From the NCBI GenBank assembly GCA_964036275.1, contig OZ038433.1, positions 18,978,257-19,042,256 of the forward strand: 64,000 nt of DNA, given 5' to 3'. The notes under the pieces were generated by a model. That model did not search any database and was not told the DNA's origin. It saw nothing but the letters and a program-made list of their open reading frames with translations. The position numbers and the translations under genes are program-made. Of this stretch, positions 24,668-36,308 are shown piece after piece (position 1 is the stretch's first letter; each line of letters opens with the position of its first letter). The DNA is from Litoditis marina. Taxonomy: Eukaryota > Nematoda > Chromadorea > Rhabditida > Rhabditidae.

Positions 24668-24990
24668 TAAGCCATGCGGTTACTGTTCGGTTGTCGCTTC
24701 ACAATACCCGAGTTCGATCCCCGGTCGCCGCGGTATCTTAATGGCAGACCGCAAAAGCTGGTATAAAAAGGCGCACCCATGCCTGTCGCTACTCTTTACG
24801 AACTGTCTTTCTACGATTGATAATGAGATTTGTGTTTGAAACTTCAACTCACTCAACAAAGTAATACATGACTTGAATAGCCGCGAAAGATTATTGTTTT
24901 ACTATTATAATGTAAAATACGTTGCGGTTTTGTGGATTCATATCGGTGTCATCTAATTGTAGATTCTTCAGAATGAAGTGACAAACAGAT
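24668..24990 (+). mobile_element. tRNA-derived SINE-like family T2, copy 1
   Basis: A B box GAGTTCGATCCCCGG and CGCCGCGGTATCTTAATGGC start the element, and it continues to an AAAGATTATT-rich end and GAAGTGACAAAC. Shared with 32377-32620 and with parts of 55190-55565. Confidence 0.6.
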
Positions 24991-25658
24991 GAAATAGACC
25001 GTACATAACTTTATTATTGAAAAGAAAACACATTAAGGTTTGCCTAGACTTCCGGTTTGAAAGTGCAGTGTAGCTGAAGAAGTATTTCTTTCATGAACTC
25101 TACATGTATACAAAAATAGTTCTACGACTTTCTTCAAAAACAATCGAACGGAAAATAACTGTTTCAAACATTTCTGACCATTCATTTACTATTTAGTAAT
25201 GTTTACATTCTAATACTTTCTTGCGGACCACTGTGTTCGCAGTGCATTGAAGTAATGGGACATTTCTCCTTCTGAAACGGCCCTCGTCAATTCTGAAACC
25301 CTTGTCGCTCGTCGTCGTTCGTTTCTCAGCAGAACTAGAAGCAGTCCGAGGGGAGCCAGAAAAGAGTACCAAGGAATGATCTAAAAAGTATAGTAGGCTG
25401 ATTTTACAATGTTTCCACGATGAAAACCATGATTGTGAAGTAAACTCTAATCCTGCATCAGCATACTCCGCACACTAGAAATACTACATGCTTTTCCCTT
25501 CGTGTTTGCTCTCACTCGAATCGTTTGTGAAGCTGTTCTACAAACTAATAATATTACCCCAACCCCGCAACTACCACTCTTTCCAGAGTTCATCGTTTGT
25601 TCACGAAAGTGAGGTTGTACACGGCTGTGCTCGTGAATAAACACAAGGAAAAAAACAG

Positions 25659-25892
25659 TATAGTTCACACCATTCCTACTGAGACTCCTACAGTAACCTT
25701 ACCAACTTCCCGAAGGCTGTTATAAAGCTGAAAATGAAGTTCATGGAAAAAGCTCTCGTATATTTACTCTACCTGAGAACGAGAAGGAGGTACAAAAATC
25801 CTCAACTTCTCCGATCAAAAGTGAGTGAGCAAAACAGCTTGGAAGTTTTAAAATCCTACTGTAGGAGTCTCAGTAGGAACGGAAAAGACTAT
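25659..25892. mobile_element. MITE-like family M7, copy in pseudogene B intron 8
   Basis: TATAGTTCACACCATTCCTA then CTGAGACTCCTACAGTA, with the complement TACTGTAGGAGTCTCAGTAG at the right end and ACTATA as its last bases. Confidence 0.75.
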
Positions 25893-26202
25893 AAATGCAC
25901 AAACATGAACTGAATGAGATAAATAAACAGTGATCAAACTGGTGAATAAACCCACATTTGCCCATAGCATGTTTCTCATTCTGGCATGTGCGAATCGATA
26001 ATACAATCGATATAGTGGGTTTTGTTATAATTGATGATGTCATGATATTCGGATAAACTTATAGTAAGATAAATAGAATAAACCGTCAAATACAGAATTA
26101 TGTTTGGGAGAAAAAGGACGATTATACGTTGATTCTCGTGCACTTGGAACGACTCGGACAGCTTGTAAGTTTTTCTGGAATGAGAGCGTCTCACACCCTA
26201 AT

Positions 26203-26426
26203 ACAATACAATATACAATACAAGTTTTATTTTTCTCCCGTATCACTGGGTGTTGTGTGAAGGTGTTGTTGGCGTCAAAAAGGCGCTGGGAGTTGGAGGA
26301 AAAGAGTCTTCTAGGAAGACGACGGCTATCCTCCAAGAGGCTGTCTGTTACATTCAGGTTGCAAGTCTAAAGTAGATAATTTACGTTTTAAATACAATTA
26401 CACACTACTATCAAAACAAGACAAAT

Positions 26427-26455
<29 letters not shown>
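26203..26455 (-). mobile_element. Probable 3' end of a retroelement, minus orientation
   Basis: A TACAA-type pentanucleotide repeat at 26203-26222 precedes unique-looking sequence and an AAT repeat at 26428-26455. A pentanucleotide tail is typical of 3' ends of some LINE/SINE insertions. Located in pseudogene B intron 7. Family not identified. Confidence 0.35.
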
Positions 26456-26458
<3 letters not shown>

Positions 26459-28262
26459 TGTTGAACTGAACTACAGCTTCTGTACGCAACATGCGTTTCC
26501 ATCTGTAATCTCCAGGCGTTTACTTCATTTCTCTTTCTCTCTCAATTTGTCTCTCACTTTGTGCTTGTCTCTTTCTTTCTCTTCTCTACCATTTACCTTT
26601 TTAATTTCCATTGATTCCAACCGAATAGTGCTACAAAGAAAACAGCGATAAACGAAATGAACGAAACCAGCAGCTGGAAATGTATTAATTCAACTTGGCA
26701 ATGAAGTAAGTAATGAAAATAATAGTTTCAACATGTCACATATGGTTTCATGCTTATTTTTTTAACACAATAATACTAGTATAAATAATGATGAACCATC
26801 ATTCGGTAGCGTTGGAACACTAATAGAGTTTAATGTTCTGAAAATACCTTTGATTGTTCGTGAAAGACTTTGAAAACAAACTTACGATACTCATCGAATG
26901 TAGACTTTTCTCTGAAACCGTGAGTAGCTGAGAGCAAATCAGCTGTTTCACACTTCCAGGGTCGGTAGTCACTGACAGAATTACCGGCACCACACAAAGT
27001 GGAACCTTAAATAACAAATTTACATGTTTTTACGTTTTCCAATTTTTACAGACATTCTTTTTTTTGCAAACTTTGCTCTATAATTGAAACGTGAATGTTC
27101 AGTGAAACATGTCGTCATGATCCCTTCTGAATACGTGTGACGCTATTGTTCACCCAAACAATTGAAATAGTTTATAATTGATTTCCGCCGGAGAAAAAAA
27201 CAGGGTTGTTCACTGTGGATGAAAGAGTCTGACCACGACCTATCGCCGCCATTAACGACCCTTGAACTATTAAGACTACCCGTGACAAGCTGTGACCACT
27301 TTTGATCTCTGCCTACAAAAAAAAAGGTTGGAAACAACAGCTTTTTTATGTCGTACTTTACCGAGAAAGATATGAGAGCGGGCGCCAGCCACTTCATGGA
27401 ATTTTCGTAGTTTTCGATGCGAACACAACAGACGATTCTCTCAATGACCAGAGCAACGTATAGAACCTCCAGGAATTCAGAGGAGAGGACCAACAAACAT
27501 CTAAAAACACGGTGAATTTGATGGAACTATCTTCCTTACGTTTAGAAGAAGCGGGGATTCACGTTTGACGTACGCAGGCCGTTCGTTCAAACGCCTTTGT
27601 TCAAGCATCTTCAGAATAACGTGATTTTATCGTCTTATGAGTTTACAACAATTTGTTTATTTCTCACCTGAAACCAACGCATTCCAAACTGGTGAACAGA
27701 AGCGTAGAAGCATCTCCGGTGGGGTAAAAACGACCGAAGTAATTACCGAGATGGAGGACCTGAAAGCTAAAAAGGTTAGGTCCTTTTTTGATAATCACAG
27801 CTTTTTTTGGGTTTATTTTGTGGATTCTCTCTTTTGCTAAGCAAAATACTCCAAACATTGAAACACTAAAACGATCCAGCGATTCATTCATTCAATACGG
27901 AGAAACTTTGAGTAAATTAAACATGTTTTACAGATTACATTGTAAACTTCAGATCATAGAAATTTGAGCAAATTTCGAGTTCTCAACTATCTGTTCCAAA
28001 AAGATTACACTTCAAGATCAAACTTGCAGCCTTCTCGTGTTTTTCTCAGAACGGAAAGTTTGTGGGAGCGATAAAAATTGGACTTAGGTGGTCGTGGGAA
28101 CTTATGCCATTTTACATATGACCGTAGCGTGAGATTCAAATGATAACTACCATCTATACTCAGAACAAGTATTGACGTCGAATGACTGTCGGAAAAAAAC
28201 GAGAAAAACGACGAAAAACTCCAACAAAATTTGCTAGTAAACTGTTTTTCAATTGTGGAACG

Positions 28263-28360
28263 TGTCACGTGAAACAAGTGAAACAAGCGGCAGAACTCTG
28301 AAACGTGCAATTAATACCTTCACTACCTTCACGTAGTTATTCAATTCACTTAGTATAGCT
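28263..28360. mobile_element. MITE-like family M4, partial copy
   Basis: GTCACGTGAAAC, GCAGAACTCTGAAACGTGCA and an end near TTCAATTCACTTAGTATA match M4, with internal loss. Confidence 0.55.
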
Positions 28361-29240
28361 GATGTGATAACATTATTTCAAAAGCAGAATATTGAAATTC
28401 AGCATAAATTGTGCATTTTCTGTTTAACATGTGACATTTGTGATTGCCAGGGATTTAAAACTTTGCCATTGGAATTTCTAAAAAAAAACTTGATATTTAA
28501 AAACTAGTATTAGAAAGTTAACAATACCTGCATGGAGCTAGTTGTGACTGCATACAGAATATTGTTGAGGCAGTAACAAATAAGAAGAACCTAGAAAATA
28601 GAAACTTTTAAAAACTTTTTACGTTCTATCGCAAACAAATGACTGACAGATATTCAAACTTTTGTAAGTAATTTGTAAGGAAAACGAAATGTATACTTGG
28701 AGTGTTCCACTTTAGGTCAAACAAAGTTTACACTTAATATGATAAGGTTAAGTATACCTTCAAGTTCTGATGAACGAAGATTTCATTGTGAGACGAATAA
28801 CAATACTCGAACATACTATTGCCAGTATTCCAACCATAACCTGACATGCTTGATTCCCGATCATCCAAGGATCAGTTGCAATCAGAATTCCCACCTAAAA
28901 TATGAGTTCTGTACTATTTATAAATCACTTTAATAGTTAGATTTCACCATAGTTTCTGTTGAAACCAGAGCAGACTTTGAGGAAAAGAAAGCAAGTAGTT
29001 TATGTATATTTTAAAAATATATAATTTTTATGACAAACTGTAAATTTTCGCGTTCAATATGTTCCACTAAATACTTATCTGGTAAAATGGCATTTTGAGA
29101 TAATAAATGAGCGTGGTTGAAGTTTGGTCGCTAATACGTATCAGAAGTTTCAAATCACATGTAAATTACCACTTCATTAAACTACAAACACAGCAGAATA
29201 GATTGACATCACCCGCTAACGCATTCTCTTCACTCAGTGA

Positions 29241-29384
29241 CTATACGGTTAGTCAATTGCACGCTCACATGAAACATGTTATGTAAGACACAGCAGAACT
29301 CAGGAACGTGCAACGAAAAAGTGCACCATGTCTCATTAGAATGCTAACTTCATGTGACTATTCATTTTACCCCTAGTATACTAC
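29241..29384. mobile_element. MITE-like family M4, copy 3
   Basis: GGTTAGTCAATTGCACGCTC and ACACAGCAGAACTCAGGAAC match the family. It lies just inside intron 1 of pseudogene B. Confidence 0.7.
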
Positions 29385-29455
29385 TGTGTCTTTTTTGCTC
29401 TAAGAAAAGTCCATACCTCCGCCAAATCCTCATCAGATATGTTGAAAACGGTCAT

Positions 29456-30246
29456 TTTCCTGAGAAGCAAGTGTTCGATTGAACCGACGGAAAGTGAACG
29501 GATACTATGCGAACGGATACTAGATTCTCTTTTTCATCGTGGGAAAGAACATGATTTCCCATTGGAAACTTGTGGGATCACAAAGTTCAGGAAATATCCG
29601 CTATAGTCGTCGCCAACAGAATGGCGGGACGGTACTGTATATCTCACTTTCGACTGTGTATGCACACATGTCTTCTATTCCAAAGCTCGCCGGTTATGTG
29701 CACTATCAGCGCAGTGGTTAGCGCCCTGCTACGAATAGTTTGCTCGCAGTTTCGATCCCGGCAAGAGACAGAAATTTATAAACATGGCACCTACTATAAT
29801 AGTCTCGTTACATGCAATTATACAGGTTTGAAAGAGCAAAATACTCCTTAGAAGCGATTTATACGTTTACTTCATAATATACAATCAAACGATTTGTCAT
29901 TCACTGAGTGAGGGAAGAATACAAGCATAAATCAAATAAATAGGGAAAAGTAACACAGTGTTTTTACCCGGTTTAAAAACTAGTTATTGAACCCGGTTTT
30001 ATGTTGAAATGTAGTCTATTGTTTTCCCTTTTCTCAAGTTCGTGCATTTTTTGATTGAATTTTGCTCTCATATTTATGAACGAATAAATTATCATTATGA
30101 TAGTTTCTACAATATTATCAACTTCTATCTTGATGTCGGAGGCAGGAGATCAACAAAACGTTTGAATAGGGACAAACGAGATGAAAGAAAGGAAAAAGAA
30201 TGAAGAGGAAAGGTTGTCAATGAGACACTTTCAGATGATACTATTT
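29456..30246. other. Intergenic region between pseudogene B and receptor D
   Basis: Contains a T1 element. No other gene. An acceptor-like TCTCAG lies four bases before the ATG of pseudogene B and may be a spliced-leader site. Confidence 0.6.
29602..29798 (+). mobile_element. T1 element, copy 2
   Basis: TATAGTCGTCGCCAAC at the left and GGCACCTACTATA at the right. Internal A box near CAGCGCAGTGGTTAGCG; B box GTTTCGATCCCGG. Confidence 0.8.
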
Positions 30247-33200
30247 CTATCCATGATGTATCTGTACCATGGCTACCATCGTTGTTGTGGTATGAGGATG
30301 GACCCGAGACTTCACTAGCTTCAGTGGTCCGATGTTCAGTGCAGTATATCTCACGTCCGAAGAGAAGATCAGATAGAGGAACTGCAATAGGCCAATAGTA
30401 ATTAACGATCTTCAAGAATTTGAAAGATTTTACTATTAAAAAAACTAAAACCCCATGGTGGAGGATGAAAGTTACACAATTAGAATTTCGCAATGAAAGT
30501 TGGGGTTATGATCACACTCTTCCATATTTGCACCTCCCTGTCCCTACTCTACGTGTTTCTCAGCATGTATTTTTGTCGAATAGGTATAAGTGATTATGGC
30601 AAAGGTGTGAGATATTTCGCACGCTAAGCGAAAATGTGTCACATCTCCAAAGTACAGTCTCACTTACGAACGATTATTCCAATATTCCTATGGTTTCTGA
30701 CTTTCATTCTACGCCAACCAAAAAAAAATCAGTTTTGAGTTATTCAGGAATTCAGGAAAATTTCAACTCGAAACTAACCAACAACCAACCGGTGTGATTC
30801 CTGATTTGATCGGTCCCACAAACAGTCTGATGTTGGAGAGGACTGCGAAACTGAATATGTTCATGTCCACTATATCCCCTGAGGTGAGGAACAAAAAGAT
30901 CAATTGCTTCCCGAAAATCAACATGGACTGCGCAAAGAAACGAATCTCACGTGAGAAATGCCCGGCACTCATCGTTCGACGACCGGACTGGAAAACAGAA
31001 GTTAAAATAAAGTTGTAGATTGGTCATGAAAACGAAACGCTAAACGCATCGGGATCAGACTACAAACATAGCATAACATAACCAAATGACGGTGTAAGTC
31101 CACTTCATCGATCTAATTCCTATATGCGTATACAAACTTGTATACAACAGTTAAAGGGACCGTTCCTCTTTAATTTGGAGGTTAGAGCTGATTAGTCGAT
31201 ATTGTTCACATTAAAAAACCAAAATCATTCATATAGGTGTCATCTTCCTATCTTGCTCCGTGTTGTCAAAAATGCGACGCGACCACGCGCACGTACATAC
31301 ACCGCCGAGTTCACCTACGTACAAAATTTTCATATTTTCCATAAAATTACAAAACCATATTCAAAGCATGGCCAGAATTACCAATATGAAATCTGTGAAG
31401 AAAGATTTGTAAATATCATGAAAACTTCAAAGCAGTGATTTAAAGAAGAATCCCCAACAAACAGTAATTGGTTACAAGTTACAACACTGCGTTGAAGATA
31501 GAGCGGCACAGGTGAGAATGTTTCCACAGCATAATTTTTGAACAATATATTGTGCTGTTTTAGGCAGGGAACCAACCATCGGACCCCTGAGTGACTACCC
31601 CAGAAGTCATAATCTAAAATGCCTTCCATAAGCAAAACCCATAGAAAACTAACCCCACATAGTTTGACCAAAATGATAATATAGAGGATGAGAGTCAGAA
31701 AGACCATGGGGAATAGGGGTTTTTGTCGGATGATGTCGAACGGAAAAACAGCTTCGCTGGACAGAATTCCGTTGTCGAACCGAATTATTTCGGCGAATCC
31801 GAGAAATATGGTCATCGAGTGAAAGGAGGCCCAGAGAATACAGCAAATTAACCCAATTTTGGATGCGATGTCTGCCTTCTGTGAAAGTAATAACAATTCA
31901 GAACAATTGTACACTTATGTCAGAAGCTCGAAATGTATATAAAGACTCAAAATTCGTTTAAAAGGACAGAAAGGAACTCAAAGTCAGCAAATACTTTGGC
32001 CAGTAACTTTTGTAGCCTGGTTATGGATGTTGTGGATGTAATCAATGAGACGCAGATGGCTTGAATATGATGTAAAACATGTATTACCTGAACGTTCCAG
32101 AAGATCGATACATATCTCATGACCGCGAATGTAAGGTCAACGGTGACGGTTAGTTGCACAGCGAAAACTGTGATTGATTTGTGAGCCAACAATAGTGGCG
32201 GTTTCTGGTAGATGATACAGCTGCGAATGATCCCGTCTGTAATTTTTAGTAACTGAGGGAACAAAAAACGAACTGAACCAATATTCGATGTATTTTGAGT
32301 TTGCTACGAGCCAAAATGTAAACCACAGATTGAATCAAACGACAAACATGGCGCACAACGGCAATATACACGTTTAGGGGCCGAGTGGTCGACTGGTTGT
32401 GTGCGCGCTAGCACTCGAAACACCATGGTTCGATCCCACTCGGCGCGGTATCTTCATGGCGGACCGCATGAGCTGGTAATAAAGCTCACCCATGCCTAGT
32501 TTCTCTCTACGGACCCCCCTCTCTACGGATACTACTGTGTGATCATTGTCGCGATTGTTATGGTATGAATGAAGTAAAACACGGCTGGAATAGTTGCCGT
32601 AAAAGATTATTATTAGGCTTGCCTCAAAATGGCGAGCCTTTAGTAGTGCATTTCTGCAAACCCCGATAATGTGACTGTGACGGTAGCCAATCTTTCCAAC
32701 CAGACATCTGGTTGCTAGTTAGGTAGTCTCAAGCGTTTCGAAATAAAATACTTCGAAGTATCGGTTTCCATGTTCCGCTGTTGATAAACCTCGGCATATT
32801 GTACAATGTTGGGTTTCTTACTTCAAAGTAGTTGAAAAGTTGACTGGTTTATTGAACGCTGAATACCCTGGTTACCATTAGTGCCGTTTTGAGTAATCTT
32901 GTCACAATTCGATAATAAAAGTGACAGTTTCCGGAAACTTTTTGTTTCACCAACCTTTCATAGCCATGAGTAGAGTGATCCCATCTGCAATTGATAGAAG
33001 ATAGCAACAACGATAAAACGCTCGACTTGAGTTTCCCGTTTTGCCGAATACAATACAGAATATCACATAAATGTAGATGATAATGAAGAGAAGGGAAAGA
33101 TAGGTGATGATGTCACTGGCCCATTTGGTGTTGTATCTATCCTCACAATCATTCGGAAATGTCCATTTCATAACCTGAACAAAATGAGTGCGTCAGATTT

Positions 33201-33900
33201 GTGAAAAGAAATATTGAAATTGAGTGGAATCAGGAAAAAAAAACTATATTAGATGTAAATTGAACAGTCACGTGAAGGCAGCATTCTATATTCTAATGAG
33301 ACGTCGTGCTCTGTCGTTGCATGTTTTTGAGTTCTGCTGTGTTTAACATGTTTCACGTGAATATGCAACTTACTAACAGTATGGCATCACTCGATTTCAG
33401 AAAAATTTGCAAGCAGCAGTAACGTTAAAGTAAGTGTGCCAGAATATACGGGCAACTTTGTCCTATCCTGCGTTTCTCGCCTTGCGCAATATTTCACGAC
33501 AATTGTGTGAGATGTGACAGCATCGACATAGGATTTTTTGAGGAGACACAGTTAAGGATGAAATTTCCAGAATTTTTCCGATTGCGGCCTGACCAATGCC
33601 CACTTGAACGTAACTCCAGAAATTTCGCGTATAAATCTTTTACTTCGTTTAGTCACGTAAATGTGATTGGCAAGGTTAACAACTTTCGCATTCGATACTG
33701 ACTTCCTACTAGAAAATATGCTCGAGATTGTTTAAGGTTGGCGTTGCATTACAAATAGTCACTGGAAGTGTGGAATGCGTACTGTGAGAGTACGCGTAGG
33801 AATGATGTGGATTATACACATACAATACATTCTTTATAAAAGTAAAACTTACCATTTGCTTGAAAATTTGGTAAACATCGCTCAAAGATGTAGCGTTCAT
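30247..33900 (-). CDS. 7TM chemoreceptor D, Srg-superfamily-like (class uncertain)
   Basis: Six exons: 33900-33853, 33174-32955, 32236-32088, 31878-31654, 30987-30790, 30381-30247. All junctions keep frame and give 324 residues, the normal size for nematode serpentine receptors. The N-terminus MNATSLSDVYQIF has a sequon and leads into CEDRYNTKW and TM1. Visible features: FYRCCYLLSIAD in TM2, RYVSIFWN at the end of TM3, a long extracellular loop, basic SGRRTMSAGHFSREIRFF before TM6, and PFLYLIFSSDVR at the end of TM7. These resemble Srv/Srt/Srx-type receptors, but no class-defining motif was decisive. It is unrelated to A, B and C. Probably a plasma-membrane or ciliary sensory GPCR. Confidence 0.75.
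31151..31440 (+). mobile_element. MITE-like family M2, 5' part only
   Basis: TTAAAGGGACCGTTCCTCTT and the conserved GC-rich core are present, but the right terminal repeat is absent. It lies in receptor D intron 4. Confidence 0.75.
32377..32620 (+). mobile_element. tRNA-derived SINE-like family T2, copy 2
   Basis: GGGGCCGAGTGGTCGACTGG reads like the D-arm and A box of a leucine/serine-type tRNA, followed by the B box GGTTCGATCCC. The body goes on to CGGCGCGGTATCTTCATGGC and ends in AAAAGATTATTATTAGG. It lies in receptor D intron 2. Confidence 0.7.
33245..33383. mobile_element. MITE-like family M4, copy 4
   Basis: Inverted relative to copy 3: AATTGAACAGTCACGTGA at the left and ACATGTTTCACGTGA near the right. 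Located in receptor D intron 1. Confidence 0.7.
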
Positions 33901-34530
33901 TTTCACGATCTTAGATACAGCTTCTGTAAATTGAAAATAGTTTGCTATACATAATATTACAAAAATCGAGAAAGTACAAATATGTGTAAGTTTGTATAAT
34001 ATACTCAAGAAAACATAACGCTGAATAAATAAAGTACACAGCATAATTCCCCGATCGACGGTGCATTGTATGGGAATTGTTCCTAGGTAGACGAACCCCG
34101 GTGATATTCGACAATTCAGAGAGAATTGAGTACTGCTGAATTTCAACTGTTTTCGATGTAAAAGCATGAAACTGTACGGATTTTACAGAAATGTGGATTT
34201 TTGGGTAGGCAGTTGTACATGTAACAAATTCTATATACAACATAGGTTGTATATAATCACTACTTGTATGTGTACATTGTATGTGAACAATGTAACTGTT
34301 TTCACTAGTGACCAGCTAATTCATAACGGAAGAGCCGCGTGATTTATTCGCTTGTGAACGTTAGTCAAGCTAAGTGGATCCTGGTCGAGAACGTCTGACT
34401 CTCAAACGTGAGAATACCAAACATGTTTGGTTGCTAGGTCTAATGTACTATGTCAGACACAATGAACTGTTCACCCCATCGGAAACAAAAGTCTGCATAC
34501 GCCACGTCATGTGCCCAGTACCCACACCCA

Positions 34531-34658
34531 GTATACTAGAAGTAAATTGAACAGTCACGTAGCATTCTAATCAGGTATCGCGCACTTTGTCATGGCCCAT
34601 TTCTGAGTTGTGCTGTGCTTCACATGTTTTACGTGACTGTGCAAATGACTAACAGTAC
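34531..34658. mobile_element. MITE-like family M4, copy 5
   Basis: GTAAATTGAACAGTCACGTA at the left and ACGTGACTGTGCAAATGACT at the right are inverted. Confidence 0.7.
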
Positions 34659-35137
34659 AATATGATAATTTGCATCTCTCAAAGTGTGCACTTTTTTCTA
34701 GGAAAACATTATGCTCTGACGGGCGTATTCTATGCGTACTTTATGCGAACGACAAACCCGCGGCACGCGCATCAAAGTTGGCGGAGCCAGGCATGGCGTG
34801 GACAGGATTTTCACTGCGTTGCACTCCGGCGGCATGCAATTTGAACGAGCAGCGAGATAGCGTATCTTTGAGCAGACGCAGGTTGGAAGCGGAGTGCCAG
34901 CATAAAACTGATCACGGCCTCTAGGCGTTACTCTACTTGACGAGATGATAGAGAAACCAGAATCAGATACGTTTAGCGTTAACAACAAACAGAAAAGCTA
35001 CGTCAAGTATTGGGTGACGGAGAGCTGGACTAGTCTGAGCAGAAACAGCGGTTTATTCAACCCACGCCCACAACGACTGTGATAGAACTGAAGAAAACAG
35101 CAGGATAGACCCCTAGAGCGGATCACTCGGATTTTTC

Positions 35138-35310
35138 AGAATAGAATAGAATAGAATAGTTTATTGATTCTGAATAGCTCTTGTCAATTCAACAATTGAC
35201 AAGAGCTCCAGAGATGTGCAAAGAGAAAAGTGAGGGGAATGTTGTACTAGATCAGTGTGGGTTACCTACAATTATCCGTTTCTAGGCGGAACTGACTAGG
35301 TAGTACGTGG
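35138..35310 (-). mobile_element. Probable retroelement 3' end with AGAAT tail and strong hairpin
   Basis: Four AGAAT repeats lead into TTTATTGATTCTG and a perfect 14-bp stem (AGCTCTTGTCAATT, four-base loop, AATTGACAAGAGCT) at 35176-35207. A related downstream segment (AGAGGTGCAAAGAGAAAAG) recurs near 36060. The plus-orientation tail CTCTATTCTATTCT at 45590-45604 may belong to the same class. Confidence 0.45.
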
Positions 35311-36246
35311 CCTGTACTGAAAAACCTTAATAGACGTCTACAAAAAAGCCGGAAGTTCCCACCGCATGTGTCATGCTTAGAGTGAACTTTTTTAGTGAAC
35401 GCTTCCAGAAAACATCTGAAATTTTCTTGACTCAATAAAATGTTTCCATCCATTTCTTGATTTCTCTCTCATTTTTCTCTTATGTAAAGACGTAAACAAA
35501 GTGAAAAGTGTATCTTCTGAATCAACTCATAATACATTCTGGGAACCGTGCGAGTCAAATGTCAAGGTGTAAATAACATTTTTCTATTTCGTTTGTACAT
35601 TTTCATGTAGTATGTATTGTAGTTAACGTTAAATTTCGGGTTAATAACCTTGTATTAGAACAATTCAATTGTTATAACTCATGTACACAGTCACACGGAG
35701 GCAACTATGTGGGAATAAGAATACTTAGTGTGAGAATTCTATCTCAATGAACCTTAGTCATACTTTGAAAATGCTGGTCCGGGAGTTTGTATCTTAGAAA
35801 TCCGGTTTGATTAACAAACTTATATCTTTTCAATTCTATTTACTGAAATTGCCTTATTTAACTTTAACAATAACTATTCTACATTTATTTATGTCTTCAT
35901 TGGCCTTGGCAGTTTCTTGAAGCCGCCCCTATAATCTCAAAACTCAGGCGCTGTATGAATTCTCCCAAATATTGCGAGATTTCATTTGTAAAACCTCGAA
36001 ACCTCATGTAAAACATTATGGTTAGGTGAAGATACTCACCGGTAACAATTCACACGAGTCAGAGGTGCAAAGAGAAAAGAAAAATAATTATGCTACTAGA
36101 TCCTTGTAAAGGTCAGGCTACAAAAACCGTCTCTAGACAGAACTAACTCGGTCGGACGTGATATACTCATGTACTCATGTGTGTGCACACAAAGAACGAC
36201 TACAAACATGATAAAATAACAATTCACACATCTTTCGTACAAACTT

Positions 36247-36252
36247 TTTATT
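36247..36252 (-). terminator. Polyadenylation signal AATAAA for the SH2 kinase gene
   Basis: TTTATT on the plus strand is AATAAA in the gene's direction, 57 bases past the stop. Distance is a little long but acceptable for a nematode 3' UTR. Confidence 0.4.
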
Positions 36253-36308
36253 GGTTCATGCAGTTACTTTGGAGTGTTTGACGACTATTTCAGAATACAT
36301 TTCTGTTC

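Larger units (their letters stand above)
23088..25209. other. Intergenic region between receptors A and B
   Basis: Contains M2 copy 2 and a tRNA-derived T2 element. Both flanking genes are on the minus strand, so it is the promoter side of A and 3' flank of B. Nothing else was recognised. Confidence 0.6.
25210..29455 (-). pseudogene. Sre-like chemoreceptor B, broken by two deletions
   Basis: Exons: 29455-29417, 28894-28758, 28590-28528, 27759-27668, 27500-27362, 27005-26886, 26673-26597, 26174-25956, 25380-25210. Seven match the lengths of receptors A and C (exon 1 matches A). Exon 2 is 137 bp instead of 138: one C is lost in the codon run matching FHQN, giving a TGA three codons later. Exon 8 is 219 bp instead of 226 and shifts again, so the MRN-MLWAN end is read in another frame. 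Everything else is well preserved, including ERIVCC..IENYEN, LSESFQVHENQRI and the tail, and all splice sites are intact. This fits a recent loss or sequencing error at two places. It is more similar to A than to C. Confidence 0.85.
33901..36308. other. Intergenic region between receptor D and the SH2 kinase
   Basis: Contains an M4 copy and a pentanucleotide-tailed retroelement end. The GC-richer block at 34690-34925 has no recognised gene. A canonical AATAAA (minus strand) for the kinase lies at 36247-36252, 57 bases past its stop. Confidence 0.6.

Noticed and set aside
26470..26600. CT-rich stretch as a gene feature
   Set aside because: It is only the pyrimidine-rich part of a pseudogene B intron near a splice donor; nothing else supports function.
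29602..29798. A tRNA gene, suggested by A and B boxes
   Set aside because: No acceptor stem or anticodon arm can be paired and the sequence recurs as a dispersed element.
32377..32460. Leucine/serine tRNA gene
   Set aside because: The start resembles a tRNA, but no closing acceptor stem is present and the sequence is repeated at 24668 and 55190.
34662..34988. Overlapping 60-96-codon frames on both strands in a GC-richer block
   Set aside because: No similarity to any family, no splice structure; composition alone can keep frames open.
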